This document shows positions 28,266 through 39,190 of a stretch of 64,000 nucleotides of DNA, one piece after another. The position numbers were made by a program, and so were the translations under genes. Under the pieces are notes generated by a model, which saw only the letters and a program-made list of their open reading frames with translations, was not told the origin of the DNA and did not search any database. Each line of letters opens with the position of its first letter. Position 1 is the stretch's first letter. Origin of the DNA: Billgrantia montanilacus (lineage in GTDB: Bacteria; Pseudomonadota; Gammaproteobacteria; Pseudomonadales; Halomonadaceae); the NCBI RefSeq assembly GCF_003336675.1, contig NZ_QPII01000002.1, positions 310,001-374,000 on the forward strand. Reading direction: 5' to 3'.

Positions 28266-29772
28266 CGTTGTCGCTCCCACGCCGCAGCAGTGCTGCCTCG
28301 GCCCGTTGCGTATCGCAGAACGGTTGGCGCACGCCATCGATCTCCTGATAGGTCTCGTGGCCCTTGCCGGCGATCAACACCAGGTCGTCGGCGCCCGCCT
28401 CTGCCAGCGTCCGATCGATGGCCTCGCCGCGCCCGGCGATGACCCAGGCCTGTCGGCGAGCTTCAGCCGACAGGCCCTCCAGCACCTGGTCGCGAATGGC
28501 AGCAGGGTCCTCGCTGCGGGGGTTGTCATCGGTTACCACCAGCCGATCCGCATGGCGCTCGGCGGCCCTTGCCATCATTGGCCGCTTGCCGCCGTCCCGA
28601 TCACCGCCACAGCCGAACAGGCACCAGAGCTGCCCCTCGCCGGGGAGGTGGTGGCGCAGGGCAATCAGGGCATTTTCCAGGGCATCCGGCGTGTGTGCGT
28701 AGTCGACGATCACCGTGGGGCAGCAAGGCCGACGCACCGCCTGCATTCGCCCCGGCACCGGCGCCAGTCGTGTTGCTGCCTCGAACAGCGCTGGCAGGGG
28801 GTCTCCCAGACCGTAGAGCGTGGCAATGGCCAACAGCACGTTGTCGAGGTTGAAGCGGCCCATCAGCGGCAGTTCCAGGGCCATTTCCCCCTCGGGCGTG
28901 GCCACCAACGCCAGCTGACCATGCTCGGAGGGCTTCCAGTCGAGCACCCGCAGCGTCGCTGCGGCATCGTCGCCCACGGCCAGCACCCGCACCCCTGGCG
29001 CCACGCCGGCCAGCATCAGGCGTGCCAGGGGGTCGTCGGCATTGACCACGGCAAGCGACAGCTCGGGGCGCCGGAACAGCCGTGCCTTGGCGGCGGCATA
29101 GGCCGCCATGCTGCCGTGATAGTCGAGATGGTCACGGCTCAGGTTGGTAAAGATCGCTGCCCTTAGCCGGCAGCCGTCCAGCCGACCCTGCTCCAGGGCA
29201 TGGGAGGACACCTCCATGGCGACGCGGCCAATGCCGTCCCGGGCCATGTTGCCCAGCGACGCCTGCAGGTCCAGCGGCCCAGGCGTGGTCAGCCCGGCCT
29301 CTGCCAGAGCGGCAGGGCGGCCATGGCCCAAGGTCCCGACGACCCCCGCATCCCGCCCCACGGCGGCACTCAGCTCGGCCAAATAGTGCGTCACCGAACT
29401 CTTGCCATTGGTGCCGGTGACGCCGATCAATTCGAGCCCCTCGGGGACCGCGAAGAGCTCGTGGCCCAGTTCGCCCAGGCGTTGGCGCAGAAAGGGCAAG
29501 GCCAGCACTCGCTGCTCCTGGGCAGAGGCCGGCAGGGCCTCCCCTGGCTCGGTATGGTAGAGCACCCGTCCGGCCCCGGCGGCCAGGGCATCAGGAAGGA
29601 AGGCGCGTCCATCGACACTGACCCCCGGGACGGCCACGAAGATGTCTCCCTGCGACAGGCGGCGGCTGTCGAGCACCAGCCGTACCGATTCTTCCGAGGT
29701 GATATCGGGGATTGCCAGGCCGGGCCAGCATCGCTTCAGCGCCGCCTGAAAACGGGAAGCACTCACCTCCAT
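28258..29772 (-). CDS. murE: UDP-MurNAc-L-Ala-D-Glu--meso-diaminopimelate ligase
   Basis: Adds the third peptide residue of the wall precursor. The 504-residue protein has DSRRLSQGDIFVAVPG, ATP loop VTGTNGKSSVTHYLAEL near residue 119, NLSRDHLDYHGSM and DYAHTPDALENALIALR. The substrate motif DNPRSEDP is the meso-diaminopimelate type, as expected for a Gram-negative. The start at 29772 has a strong GGAGGTGA site; the longer in-frame start at 29910 lies inside ftsI. Confidence 0.97.
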   Translation of the reverse strand: MEVSASRFQAALKRCWPGLAIPDITSEESVRLVLDSRRLSQGDIFVAVPGVSVDGRAFLPDALAAGAGRVLYHTEPGEALPASAQEQRVLALPFLRQRLGELGHELFAVPEGLELIGVTGTNGKSSVTHYLAELSAAVGRDAGVVGTLGHGRPAALAEAGLTTPGPLDLQASLGNMARDGIGRVAMEVSSHALEQGRLDGCRLRAAIFTNLSRDHLDYHGSMAAYAAAKARLFRRPELSLAVVNADDPLARLMLAGVAPGVRVLAVGDDAAATLRVLDWKPSEHGQLALVATPEGEMALELPLMGRFNLDNVLLAIATLYGLGDPLPALFEAATRLAPVPGRMQAVRRPCCPTVIVDYAHTPDALENALIALRHHLPGEGQLWCLFGCGGDRDGGKRPMMARAAERHADRLVVTDDNPRSEDPAAIRDQVLEGLSAEARRQAWVIAGRGEAIDRTLAEAGADDLVLIAGKGHETYQEIDGVRQPFCDTQRAEAALLRRGSDNDA

Positions 29773-29803
29773 GGGGTCACCTCCGAGGAAAAGCAGGATA
29801 GCG

Positions 29804-31513
29804 TCATCGTATGCGCTGATCTGGCGGCACATCGAGCAGCCGCAGCGCACCGCCGGTGACACGAGAGAATACCGGAGCCGCCACGGCACCGCCAAAGTAG
29901 TCACCGGCACGGGGGTGATCGATCATCACAATGGTGACAATGCGAGGGTCGGAAACCGGCGCAACCCCGGCGAACAGGCTGCGGTAGGCATCCTGCTCGT
30001 AGCCGCTGGCCGAGGTCTTGCGCACCGTCCCTGTCTTGCCGGCCACCCGATAGCCCGGCACCGCCGCCCGGCGCCCCCCCGTTCCAGGCTGGACGGACTC
30101 CTCCATGATGCGCAACAGGTTATGGGCTATCGTCGGATCGATGGTCGGCGTGCCGGGCGGGCCTTCCGGCAACCTGAGCAGCGAGGGGGGCATACGCACC
30201 CCGTCGTTGGCGAGTGCCGTATAGGCACTCGCCAGCTGCAGAGCAGAAACCGAGAGGCCATAGCCGTAGGAGAGAGCGGCCCACTGGCTTCGCGACCAGC
30301 GTACCGGTGCCGGCATGTGGCCAACGGCCTCGCCAGGAAAGCCCGTTTCGGTGCTCTGGCCGAAGCCCAGGCGACGATAGAGTTCGGGCACCAGGGGTTC
30401 GTCTAGCTCAAGCACCAGCCTCGACATGCCGATATTTGAGGACTTCTCGAGAATCCCGGCAAGATCCAGCCGACCATAGTTGCGAATATCGCGAATGGTG
30501 AAGCGGTCCAGCATCATCCAGCCGGGCGAGGTATCGACCACGACATCCAGGTCGAACTGACCGCTCTCCATGATCGCCGCCATGGCCAGCGGCTTCATCA
30601 CCGAACCCGGCTCGAAGACATCGACGATGGCCTGGTTGCGCAGCCCCCGAGGGTCGAGACCGGCGCGGTTGTTGGGGTTATAGGAGGGCTGGTTGGCCAT
30701 GGCCAGCACCTCGCCGGTGCGGGCATCCATCATCACCACGACGCCACCATCGGCCTCATGCTCAGCCACCGCGGCCTTGAGTTCACGATAGGCCATGTAC
30801 TGAAGCCGCTGATCGATGGAGAGCACCAGCTCGCCGCCCGGCTGCGCCTCGCGCAGTACGGCCAGGTCGCGGACCAGGCGGCCGCGACGATCCTTGATCA
30901 CGCGCCGCTGCCCCGGCGTACCCGCCAGGTAGGGCTGATAGGCAAGCTCCACGCCCTCCTGGCCCAGGTCGTCGACATTGGTCACGCCAAGCAGCTGAGC
31001 GGTCACCTCGCCAGCCGGGTAGTAGCGCTTGTACTCATGCTGGGCATAGACTCCAGCCATGCGCAGGCCGAGAACGCGCTGTGCCGCCTCCGGCGTCAGC
31101 TGCCGCCGCAGGTACATGAATTCACGCTCGCTGAAGCGCTCCAGACGCGCATCGAGATCGTCCAGAGACATGTTCAGGGCCTGGGCCAGCATCAGCCGCT
31201 GGATACGATCCTCGGGCACTTCCTGGGGGTTTGCCCATAGCGTCACCACCGGCGTGGAGATGGCCAGCGGCTCACCGTTACGGTCGCTGATCATGCCGCG
31301 GTGGGCAGTGAGGGATTCGGTGCGTAGCGTCCTCGCGTCTCCCTGCCCTTGCAGGAACGAGCGATCGATGACATGCAGCGTCACGATGCGCCCCGCCAAC
31401 AGCAACATGCCGACAAGAACCAGAAAGAGAATCAAGTTGTAGCGCGCGCCGCCCATGGGGGCCGAAGGGGCACGACGGCGTGGCGACACACCGTTACGGG
31501 TCTCCGTGCTCAT
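29804..31513 (-). CDS. ftsI: Septal transpeptidase FtsI (penicillin-binding protein 3)
   Basis: Class B PBP that crosslinks septal peptidoglycan in partnership with FtsW. The 569-residue protein has a short cytoplasmic N-terminus, one transmembrane helix (about residues 25-45, ILFLVLVGMLLLAGRIV), a pedestal domain with LTAHRGMISDRNGEPLAIST, and the transpeptidase domain with EPGSVMKPLAM (catalytic Ser), KSSNIGMSRL and AGKTGTVRK. The start at 31513 overlaps the ftsL stop; upstream in-frame starts lie within ftsL. Confidence 0.96.
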   Translation of the reverse strand: MSTETRNGVSPRRRAPSAPMGGARYNLILFLVLVGMLLLAGRIVTLHVIDRSFLQGQGDARTLRTESLTAHRGMISDRNGEPLAISTPVVTLWANPQEVPEDRIQRLMLAQALNMSLDDLDARLERFSEREFMYLRRQLTPEAAQRVLGLRMAGVYAQHEYKRYYPAGEVTAQLLGVTNVDDLGQEGVELAYQPYLAGTPGQRRVIKDRRGRLVRDLAVLREAQPGGELVLSIDQRLQYMAYRELKAAVAEHEADGGVVVMMDARTGEVLAMANQPSYNPNNRAGLDPRGLRNQAIVDVFEPGSVMKPLAMAAIMESGQFDLDVVVDTSPGWMMLDRFTIRDIRNYGRLDLAGILEKSSNIGMSRLVLELDEPLVPELYRRLGFGQSTETGFPGEAVGHMPAPVRWSRSQWAALSYGYGLSVSALQLASAYTALANDGVRMPPSLLRLPEGPPGTPTIDPTIAHNLLRIMEESVQPGTGGRRAAVPGYRVAGKTGTVRKTSASGYEQDAYRSLFAGVAPVSDPRIVTIVMIDHPRAGDYFGGAVAAPVFSRVTGGALRLLDVPPDQRIR

Positions 31514-31839
31514 GGTCGGATGACCTCGACTTCGTTGACATGGGGCAAGCGCATTTCCAGCCTCTCGATGGCCAGGCGTTCGATTCGCGCCGGCGATGAC
31601 CAGGCGCTCTCTTCCAGCAGCAGCTGCCCCCACTCGGTCTGCAGTTGGTCGCGCTCACGCTCGAGATCCTGCAGGCGGGCGTATTGCTCGCGGGTCAGGT
31701 GGCTGACGTTGATCACCACAGTGGCAGTGATCAGGCAAGCCACCACCAGCCCCGCCACGACCAGAAGACCAGTACTCGGCATGCTGTCAGGCGCCCAGCG
31801 GGACAGGTTGGCGCGTGAGGATTGCAGTCCTTGCTTCAT
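31510..31839 (-). CDS. ftsL: Cell division protein FtsL
   Basis: Small bitopic divisome protein that forms a coiled coil with FtsB and binds FtsQ. The 109-residue product has a transmembrane helix at about residues 24-44 (LLVVAGLVVACLITATVVINV) followed by a periplasmic coiled coil (HLTREQYARLQDLERERDQLQTEWGQLLLEE) and the C-terminal RLPHVNEVEVIRP. Size, order after rsmH and overlap with ftsI all fit. Confidence 0.93.
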   Translation of the reverse strand: MKQGLQSSRANLSRWAPDSMPSTGLLVVAGLVVACLITATVVINVSHLTREQYARLQDLERERDQLQTEWGQLLLEESAWSSPARIERLAIERLEMRLPHVNEVEVIRP

Positions 31840-31847
31840 GCCGTACC

Positions 31848-32804
31848 TCAGACCAGCTTGCGCGCGGCGCGCATGACCGCACTACGGGCTCGGGGGTTGG
31901 AATCGACCTCCTCTGGTGTCGGGCGCTGGGCCTTGCCCAGCGGGGCCAGGCGCCTGGCGAGCTGATCATCACGGATCGGAACCCCGCGAGGCAAGTCAGT
32001 ATCCCCACGCACGTGCTCACGAATGAATCGCTTGACCCGACGGTCCTCCAGCGAGTGAAAGCTGATTACCACAAGATGACCACCGGGGGCCAAGGCTTCC
32101 AGCGCAGCCTCGAGAGCCGCATCGAGCTGCTCCAGTTCGCCGTTGATGTGGATACGCAACGCCTGAAAGGCTCGAGTCGCTGGATGCTTGCCCTTCTCCC
32201 AGGCTGGATGAGCGACCTTCAGCACATCGGCCAGATCCGCCGTCCGGCTGAAGGGACGCTCGGCGCGACGCGTTACCACGGCCCTGGCCAACCGCTTGGC
32301 AAAACGCTCCTCGCCGTAGGTCTTGAAGACATGGGCGATATCCGATTCACCGGCACGAGCCAGCCAGGCGGCCACGCTCTCGCCACGGGTCGGATCCATG
32401 CGCATGTCCAGCGGACCGTCGCGCAGGAAACTGAAACCACGTTCGGGATCATCCAGCTGTGGCGAAGAGACACCGACGTCGAGCAGAACGCCATCCAGCC
32501 TTCCGTGCAGGCCATGGCGCTCGGCCAGCTCACCCAGTCGCGCAAATTCTCCCTGCTCGATGGTGAAGCGGGCATCGTCGATGTCCGCCGCTTCGGCAAT
32601 GGCGTGGGGGTCACGATCGATGGCCAACAGGCGCCCCTCGGGGGCCAGCCGGGCAAGAATGGCCCGGGAATGGCCACCTCGGCCGAAGGTGCCGTCCAGG
32701 TAGGCGCCGCGGGGGTCGTGAACGAGCGCCTCCACGGCGCCGTCCAGCAATACGCTGGCATGGCGAAAGCCGCGGTGGGCCGATTCAGGTGCGGTTGACG
32801 ACAT
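31848..32804 (-). CDS. rsmH: 16S rRNA (cytosine-1402-N4)-methyltransferase
   Basis: SAM-dependent enzyme that methylates C1402 in the decoding centre; RsmI, encoded nearby at 33458, methylates the ribose of the same residue. The 318-residue protein has [63 protein letters not shown] and [15 protein letters not shown], all RsmH signatures. It is the first gene of the dcw cluster here. mraZ, which normally precedes it, is absent. Confidence 0.97.
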   Translation of the reverse strand: MSSTAPESAHRGFRHASVLLDGAVEALVHDPRGAYLDGTFGRGGHSRAILARLAPEGRLLAIDRDPHAIAEAADIDDARFTIEQGEFARLGELAERHGLHGRLDGVLLDVGVSSPQLDDPERGFSFLRDGPLDMRMDPTRGESVAAWLARAGESDIAHVFKTYGEERFAKRLARAVVTRRAERPFSRTADLADVLKVAHPAWEKGKHPATRAFQALRIHINGELEQLDAALEAALEALAPGGHLVVISFHSLEDRRVKRFIREHVRGDTDLPRGVPIRDDQLARRLAPLGKAQRPTPEEVDSNPRARSAVMRAARKLV

Positions 32805-32847
32805 GCGCTTCTCTGGATGGTCGGTCGCTGGGTGTACCTACCGGCCT

Positions 32848-32993
32848 GGGAAACACTGCATAAATGTCTGCTGCGTGCGAATCACTGCGTTGCGCGGTGC
32901 TCGAAATCCTCACCTACTACCCCATAGGCTCCGGTTTCTGCGCTCCGTGCGCCTTGTGCTTCATCCCGCTCGCCAATTTATTCAGCGCTTCCC
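32848..32993. repeat. 146-bp MITE-like element, one long imperfect hairpin
   Basis: The left end reads GGGAAACACTGCATAAAT (from 32848) and the right end, on the other strand, GGGAAGCGCTGAATAAAT (from 32993), 14 of the first 18 bases alike. Complementarity continues inward (GAATCAC/GAAGCAC, GAAATC/GAAACC, CCTA at the tip). ACCGG occurs on both sides (32840-32844 and 32998-33002), which could be a target duplication or chance. It fills most of the 219 bases between rsmH and rnpB, where mraZ would be expected. No transposase is near. Confidence 0.55.
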
Positions 32994-33023
32994 TAGGACC
33001 GGTAACGGAAGATTGAAATCAGG

Positions 33024-33386
<363 letters not shown>

Positions 33387-33392
33387 AGCGCA

Positions 33393-33421
33393 AGAATAAC
33401 AGCGCGCCGGGGCCCTCTCAA
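33393..33421 (-). promoter_or_regulatory. rnpB promoter
   Basis: On the minus strand TTGAGA (33416-33421), 17 bases and TATTCT (33393-33398) end six bases before the expected 5' end of RNase P RNA. Confidence 0.65.
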
Positions 33422-33457
33422 TGTCTTTCCGTGTTGCCTTGGATGGGACAGAGCAAG

Positions 33458-34315
33458 TCAGCGCGCATCCTTGAGCGCCTGGGCCCGGCCATACCAGACC
33501 TTCTTCGGGCCACCCAGCAGCCGTGCGGCCACGGCTGCCGCCTGCTTGACACCGACATCCTCCGACAGCATCGCATCCAGCAAGGCATCGGCCTCGACAT
33601 CGCCGGCTTCGGGCGCGTCGCGCGGCTCAGCCCCGGCTATCATGATCACGAACTCCCCCCGAGCCTGGTCCGGGTCCTCCTCCATGCGCGCCAGGAGCGC
33701 CTCCGCACTGCCGTCCAGAAAGGTCTCAAAGGCCTTGGTCAGCTCCCGCGCCAATACCACTCGTCGCCCACCCAGCGTACCGGCGATATCCGCCAGGGTA
33801 TCGCGAATACGGTGCGGCGACTCGTAGAACACCAGCGTCTCCTCGCGGGCGGCAAGCCCCTCCAGGCGCAAGCGGCGCGCCCCACCCTTTGCCGGCAGAA
33901 AACCCTGGAAGAGGAAACGGTCCGTGGGCAAGCCAGCAGCCGAGAGCGCCGCCACCAGGGCACAGGCGCCTGGCACCGGTACGATGCGCCGCCCCCGGGC
34001 GCGCAGCTCCCGCACCAGCACGAAACCGGGATCGCTGATCAACGGCGTGCCGGCATCCGAGACCAGGGCGATATCCTCGCCGCCGGCCAGCCGCTCGTCG
34101 AGTTGAGCGACGCGCGCCGCCTCGTTATGCTCATGGAGCGAGAGCATGGGCATGGCAAGCCCCAGGTGGCGCATCAGCCGCGCTGTATGGCGAGTATCCT
34201 CGGCGGCAATCACCGCCACTTCGCTCAACACCCTGGCTGCACGCGGCGAGAGGTCTTCCAGATTCCCAATTGGCGTGGCGACCACGTACAATGTTCCCTG
34301 ATTCACATCAGTCAT
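33458..34315 (-). CDS. rsmI: 16S rRNA (cytidine-1402-2'-O)-methyltransferase
   Basis: SAM enzyme that methylates the 2'-O of C1402 in 16S rRNA. The 285-residue protein has the tetrapyrrole-methylase-like fold: GTLYVVATPIGNLEDLSPRA, AEDTRHTARLMRHLG, LVSDAGTPLISDPGFVLVRE, PVPGACALVAALSAAGLPTD and VFYESPHRIRDTLADI. It is divergent from lpoA with 38 bases between the start codons, and lies directly upstream of rnpB on the same strand. Confidence 0.96.
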   Translation of the reverse strand: MTDVNQGTLYVVATPIGNLEDLSPRAARVLSEVAVIAAEDTRHTARLMRHLGLAMPMLSLHEHNEAARVAQLDERLAGGEDIALVSDAGTPLISDPGFVLVRELRARGRRIVPVPGACALVAALSAAGLPTDRFLFQGFLPAKGGARRLRLEGLAAREETLVFYESPHRIRDTLADIAGTLGGRRVVLARELTKAFETFLDGSAEALLARMEEDPDQARGEFVIMIAGAEPRDAPEAGDVEADALLDAMLSEDVGVKQAAAVAARLLGGPKKVWYGRAQALKDAR

Positions 34316-34353
34316 GTCGGCTCCCTGGCAAGCTCCCCGGACAAGGAAGAATC

Positions 34354-36136
34354 ATGCTGAAAATGCCCCGCGGCCTGCTGGCCACTGCACTTCTGGCCAT
34401 ACTGCTGGCCGGCTGTGCGCCTCCCGGCATCGTCGATCGTGTTCCCGACGACGACCCGGGCTATCTCCTCGAGCAGGCCCGGCAACAGGAGCCCGAACAG
34501 GCAGCGCTCAGCCGCCTCGAAGCGGCCGACATCCTAGCACGCCAGGGTCAGCGTACCCAGGCACTCGAAGTGGCCATGGAGATCGACGATCAGCGGCTAC
34601 CCACCGAATATCGCCTGCAGTGGGCGATGCTGCTCTCCGAACTCGGCGAGTCCGAGGGGAAACCCTGGGCCGTGATTCAGGCCGCGCAGCTACTAGACGA
34701 AATCGAGATACCACGAGACGCCGCCTTGATACTCCGCGAACGGCACGGCCGGGCCCTGGCCCAGGTCGACGAACATCGCGCTGCCGCGAGGATCCTGATC
34801 GGCGTACAGGCCGAAACGGACAGCGAGGCACTGAACGACCCCATCTGGGCCTCGCTCTCTCGCCTCGAGGGGTCCGAGCTTGCCAGCATGCGTGACGAGA
34901 TGGATGCCCTGGGCCTGGGCTGGCTGGTGCTCGCCAACCTGGTGCGCGAAAGCGGTGGTGATATCGAGCAACTCTTCACACGCCTCGATGAATGGCGCGA
35001 GCGAAATGCCCGACACCCCGCCGCCCGAAGCGTTCCCTCAGACCTGCTAGCCCTTCGCGACCTGCGCGGCCAGGAAGTCCGTCATATCGCCGTTTTCCTT
35101 CCGGAGTCGGGCCCATTGGCCGGTATCGCCGAAGCAATTCGGGACGGCATACGCGCCCACCACCAGAGTGCCGCCGAACGCAACGGCGGCGTTCGCCTGT
35201 CGTTCCTGGATACCAGCCGCGGCAGTATCGATGCACTCTATGAGGAAGCGCGAAACCGCGGCGCCCAGGTCGTCATCGGCCCGCTGGACAAGGACCTGGT
35301 GACGGAACTCGAAAACCGCGACCGGCTACCGCTGCCCACCTTGGGCCTCAATTACGGCCATGGCGAGACCAATCGTGCCGAGGGATTCTTCCAATACGGC
35401 CTGTCGGCCGAGGACGAAGCACGCCAGGTGGCGAGGCGGGGACGCGATGATGGCCATCGTCGCAGCGCCATGCTGGTACCTGACAACGAGTGGGGACGAC
35501 GGGTCGGCCGCGCCTTCGAGGAAGAGTGGCGCAGCAGGGACGGCATCATCACCAACGCCGTCACCTACGACCCCCGCGGCTCCGCCACCGAGAGCACGCG
35601 CCGCGTCCTCTCCGGTGGCCGGCCTGACATGCTGTTCCTGCTGGCGCTGCCCAGCTACGCCCGCCAGGTTCCCCCAACCCTGGACTATTACAACGCGTCC
35701 ACCCTGCCGATCTATGCCACTTCGCACCTCTTCGAGGGGCGCCCCCAGCCGCTGCTGGATCATGACCTGGATGACGTTAACTTCATCGACATTCCCTGGC
35801 AGATACCCGATGCGGCCGTCGGCGGGGTTGAGGCCCTTCCCTACCTCAGCAGCTATCAGCAGTTGCATGCAGACGCTGACCCCTCCGTATTCCGTCTCAT
35901 GGCCATGGGCGTGGACGCCTACGAGCTTGCACGCCGCCTGCCCCAGTTCCAGCTGATACCTGAGAGTGAGCTTAACGGCGCCACGGGTCGACTGACCCGC
36001 GCCGCCGACGGACGCATCGAGCGGCAGCTCCCCTGGGCACGTTTCCAGCGCGGCGTGCCGCAGCCGATTCTGGCCATCGACCTGCTCGACACCGACCTGC
36101 TGGAAAACGGACTTCCTGACCGCGAGCCGTCCTCGA

Positions 36137-36153
<17 letters not shown>
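34354..36153 (+). CDS. lpoA: Outer-membrane lipoprotein LpoA, penicillin-binding protein activator
   Basis: Lipoprotein that reaches from the outer membrane to stimulate PBP1A. The 599-residue product has a lipoprotein signal with lipobox LAGC (Cys21), an N-terminal helical TPR-like domain to about residue 230, then a periplasmic-binding-like domain with HIAVFLPESGPLAGIAEAIRDG, VVIGPLDKDLV, LGLNYG and MLVPDNEWGRRVGRAF. The start at 34354 has an AAGGAAGA site and fits the signal peptide; a longer in-frame opening at 34270 overlaps rsmI. yraN overlaps its end. Confidence 0.93.
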
Positions 36154-37137
<984 letters not shown>

Positions 37138-37142
37138 ACGAC

Positions 37143-37721
37143 ATGGCCCTTTCGAGACTGATCCCCCTTCTTCTGACCGCCTTCGTGCTGACACTGGCGG
37201 GCTGCACCACGGTTACCAGTGTCACCAACCCCGGCACCATCGACGAGAACTATGGCAAGCGCACCCTAGGCGCCCAGGTCGAGGACGAGAGCATCGAAAC
37301 CAAGATCGCCCATAACCTGCGGCGCAACGATGCCCGCCTGGGCGATGCCCGCATCAATGTCGACAGCTACAATGCCATCGTACTGCTCACCGGCCAGGTA
37401 CCCAGCGAGGAACTCAAGCAGATGGCAACCGAGATCGCCCGTGACGTACGCAACGTGCGCGACGTTCACAATGAGCTCACCGTCGCCGCCAACCTTCCGG
37501 CAAGCCAGCGCCTGTCGGACACCTGGATCAACACCCGCATTCGCACCAGCCTGGCCACCGACGAGACCATCGACACCAGTCGACTGCGTTTCGTCACCGA
37601 GAACGCCAGTGTCTATGTCATGGGCATCGTCACCCGCGCCGAGGCAGATCGCATCGTCAACGCCATCTCGCGTATCGGCGGCGTGCAGCGTATCGTCAAG
37701 GTCTTCGACTATATCGATTGA
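37143..37721 (+). CDS. dolP: Outer-membrane BON-domain lipoprotein DolP
   Basis: Envelope lipoprotein (formerly YraP) that preserves outer-membrane integrity and supports BAM function. The 192-residue product has a lipoprotein signal with lipobox LAGC (Cys21), then two BON domains: about residues 47-115 (DESIETKIAHNLRRND... NVRDVHNEL) and 123-190 (DTWINTRIRTSLATDE... RIVKVFDYID). It starts five bases after diaA and is the last gene before a strong bidirectional terminator. Confidence 0.93.
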   Translation: MALSRLIPLLLTAFVLTLAGCTTVTSVTNPGTIDENYGKRTLGAQVEDESIETKIAHNLRRNDARLGDARINVDSYNAIVLLTGQVPSEELKQMATEIARDVRNVRDVHNELTVAANLPASQRLSDTWINTRIRTSLATDETIDTSRLRFVTENASVYVMGIVTRAEADRIVNAISRIGGVQRIVKVFDYID

Positions 37722-37750
37722 CGCCAGCAGCGGAAAAAACAACGGAGATA

Positions 37751-37781
37751 AAAACGGCAGGCCCATGGGCCTGCCGTTTTT
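37751..37781. terminator. Strong bidirectional terminator, dolP / sspB
   Basis: AAAACGGCAGGCCC (37751-37764) is fully complementary to GGGCCTGCCGTTTT (37767-37780) with an AT loop; T-runs flank it in both orientations. It separates convergent dolP and sspB. Confidence 0.9.
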
Positions 37782-37879
37782 CGCTGGGCTCGTTCACCCC
37801 ACCCTTCCGACCTCAACCGTCAACTGAGCGAGGCGTCCATCGAATGGATTGCCACTGACGCATGAGCCGATGAGCTCGC

Positions 37880-38362
37880 CTACTTGATGACCCGAAGCGA
37901 TGGGCGACCCTTGGACTTGGTTTTTCCCTTAGGCTCATCCTGGCGCTCATCATCCGAGGAATCCGCTTCATGAGCGTCGCTTTCAACGGCAGTCAGCTCC
38001 GGGCGCTCGACGGCTTCCTCTGCGCCATCGCCACCCCCTCCCTGCGGAATCACCGGCTCATGGCCGAACACCATGCCTACGCCGTTTTCACGAGCATAGA
38101 TGGCGATCAGCGCCGGCATGGGCACCACCACCTGCATGGGCTGGCCGCCGAACCGGGCACTGAAGGTGATGGCATCGTTCTCGATGCGCAGGTCGCGCAC
38201 CGCGGTTGGGCCCACATTGAGGACGATCTGTCCGTTCTGGACGAACTGGCGCGGAACCACGACACCCGCCTGCTCGGCATCCACGACCACGTAGGGGGTA
38301 TGCTCGTTGTCCAGAAGCCACTCGTAGAGGCCTCTTGCAAGATAGGGACGGCTCGATAGCAT
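37880..38362 (-). CDS. sspB: ClpXP specificity-enhancing factor SspB
   Basis: Adaptor that binds ssrA-tagged proteins and hands them to ClpXP. The 160-residue product has the substrate-binding domain in the first 105 residues (RPYLARGLYEWLLDNEHTPYVVVDAE, VLNVGPTAVRDLRIEND, FSARFGGQPMQVVVPMPALIAIYARENGVGMVF), a flexible acidic linker, and the C-terminal ClpX-docking motif GRPSLRVIK. It follows sspA with a 51-base gap, as in E. coli. Confidence 0.96.
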   Translation of the reverse strand: MLSSRPYLARGLYEWLLDNEHTPYVVVDAEQAGVVVPRQFVQNGQIVLNVGPTAVRDLRIENDAITFSARFGGQPMQVVVPMPALIAIYARENGVGMVFGHEPVIPQGGGGDGAEEAVERPELTAVESDAHEADSSDDERQDEPKGKTKSKGRPSLRVIK

Positions 38363-38413
38363 CTCTGCTGCCCTCCTCCGTTTGAAGACGCCGGACAGAG
38401 CCCGGCGCTATAA

Positions 38414-39040
38414 TCAGTTGCGCATTTCGCGCTCAGTCTCACTCAGCGAAGAGACGAACGCATCACGCTCGAACAACCGCTCCATATAGGTAATCAGCGG
38501 CTGGACCTGCTTCTCCGGCAACTCGATGCCCAGCACCGGCAGCCGCCACAGAATCGGAGCGATACAGCAGTCGACTAGCGAGAACTCCTCGCTCATGAAG
38601 AACGGCACGTCCTCGAAGATTGGCGAGATACCTACCAGGCTTTCGCGAAGCTCCTTGCGCGCCTTCTCGACTTCCTTCTTCGGTCCCTGCTCGATCTGCT
38701 CGACCAGAGGGCACCATTCACGCTCGATACGATGCATCCAGAGTCGGCTCTGAGCCCGCGCCACAGGGTATACGGGGAGCAGCGGTGGATGCGGGAAGCG
38801 CTCATCCAGGTACTCCATCATCACCTTGGACTCGTACAGCACCAGGTCGCGATCGAGAAGCGTGGGCACACTGTTGTAGGGGTTGAGATCGGCGAGTTCT
38901 TCAGGGCGTTGCTCGCCACTGACTTCGACAATATCCACCGCCACGCCCTTCTCGGCGAGTACGATGCGCACGCGATGACTGAAGTGATCATCGCTTCCAG
39001 AATAGAAGATCATCGACGACCGCTTGGCCACTACACCCAT
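38414..39040 (-). CDS. sspA: Stringent starvation protein A
   Basis: GST-fold protein that binds RNA polymerase and acts in stationary phase, acid tolerance and virulence regulation. The 208-residue product has the thioredoxin-like N-domain ([68 protein letters not shown]) and a helical C-domain. The catalytic Ser/Cys of true GSTs is not conserved, as usual for SspA. It lies between petC and sspB. A hairpin-forming dyad (39077-39102) precedes it. Confidence 0.94.
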   Translation of the reverse strand: MGVVAKRSSMIFYSGSDDHFSHRVRIVLAEKGVAVDIVEVSGEQRPEELADLNPYNSVPTLLDRDLVLYESKVMMEYLDERFPHPPLLPVYPVARAQSRLWMHRIEREWCPLVEQIEQGPKKEVEKARKELRESLVGISPIFEDVPFFMSEEFSLVDCCIAPILWRLPVLGIELPEKQVQPLITYMERLFERDAFVSSLSETEREMRN

Positions 39041-39076
39041 GAAACAATCCTCGCATCAATTCGAACCGGGATGATA

Positions 39077-39102
39077 ACACGCACATGCATCGTCGTGCGT
39101 GT
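39077..39102 (-). promoter_or_regulatory. Dyad upstream of sspA
   Basis: ACACGCAC (39077-39084), 10 bases, GTGCGTGT (39095-39102) is a perfect inverted repeat 37 bases before the sspA start, adjoining a TATCAT -10-like hexamer on the minus strand. It could be an operator or an mRNA leader hairpin. Confidence 0.4.
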
Positions 39103-39128
39103 GCGTTGCAACCGGCAGAAGACAAGAC

Positions 39129-39166
39129 GCAGGGGGCGTATGGCATAACCGCCATACGCCCCCTGC
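39129..39166 (-). terminator. Terminator after petABC
   Basis: GCAGGGGGCGTATGGC (39129-39144) pairs perfectly with GCCATACGCCCCCTGC (39151-39166) across a six-base loop, between petC and sspA on the same strand, with T-rich bases following on the minus strand. Confidence 0.8.
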
Positions 39167-39190
39167 TTCTCACGACCGACCCGCGAGGGG

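Noticed and set aside
27913..29166. Long plus-strand open frame (417 codons) opposite murF and murE
   Set aside because: Antisense shadow within the dcw cluster; same for 19752-20846, 20747-21814, 24820-25911 and 26991-28166.
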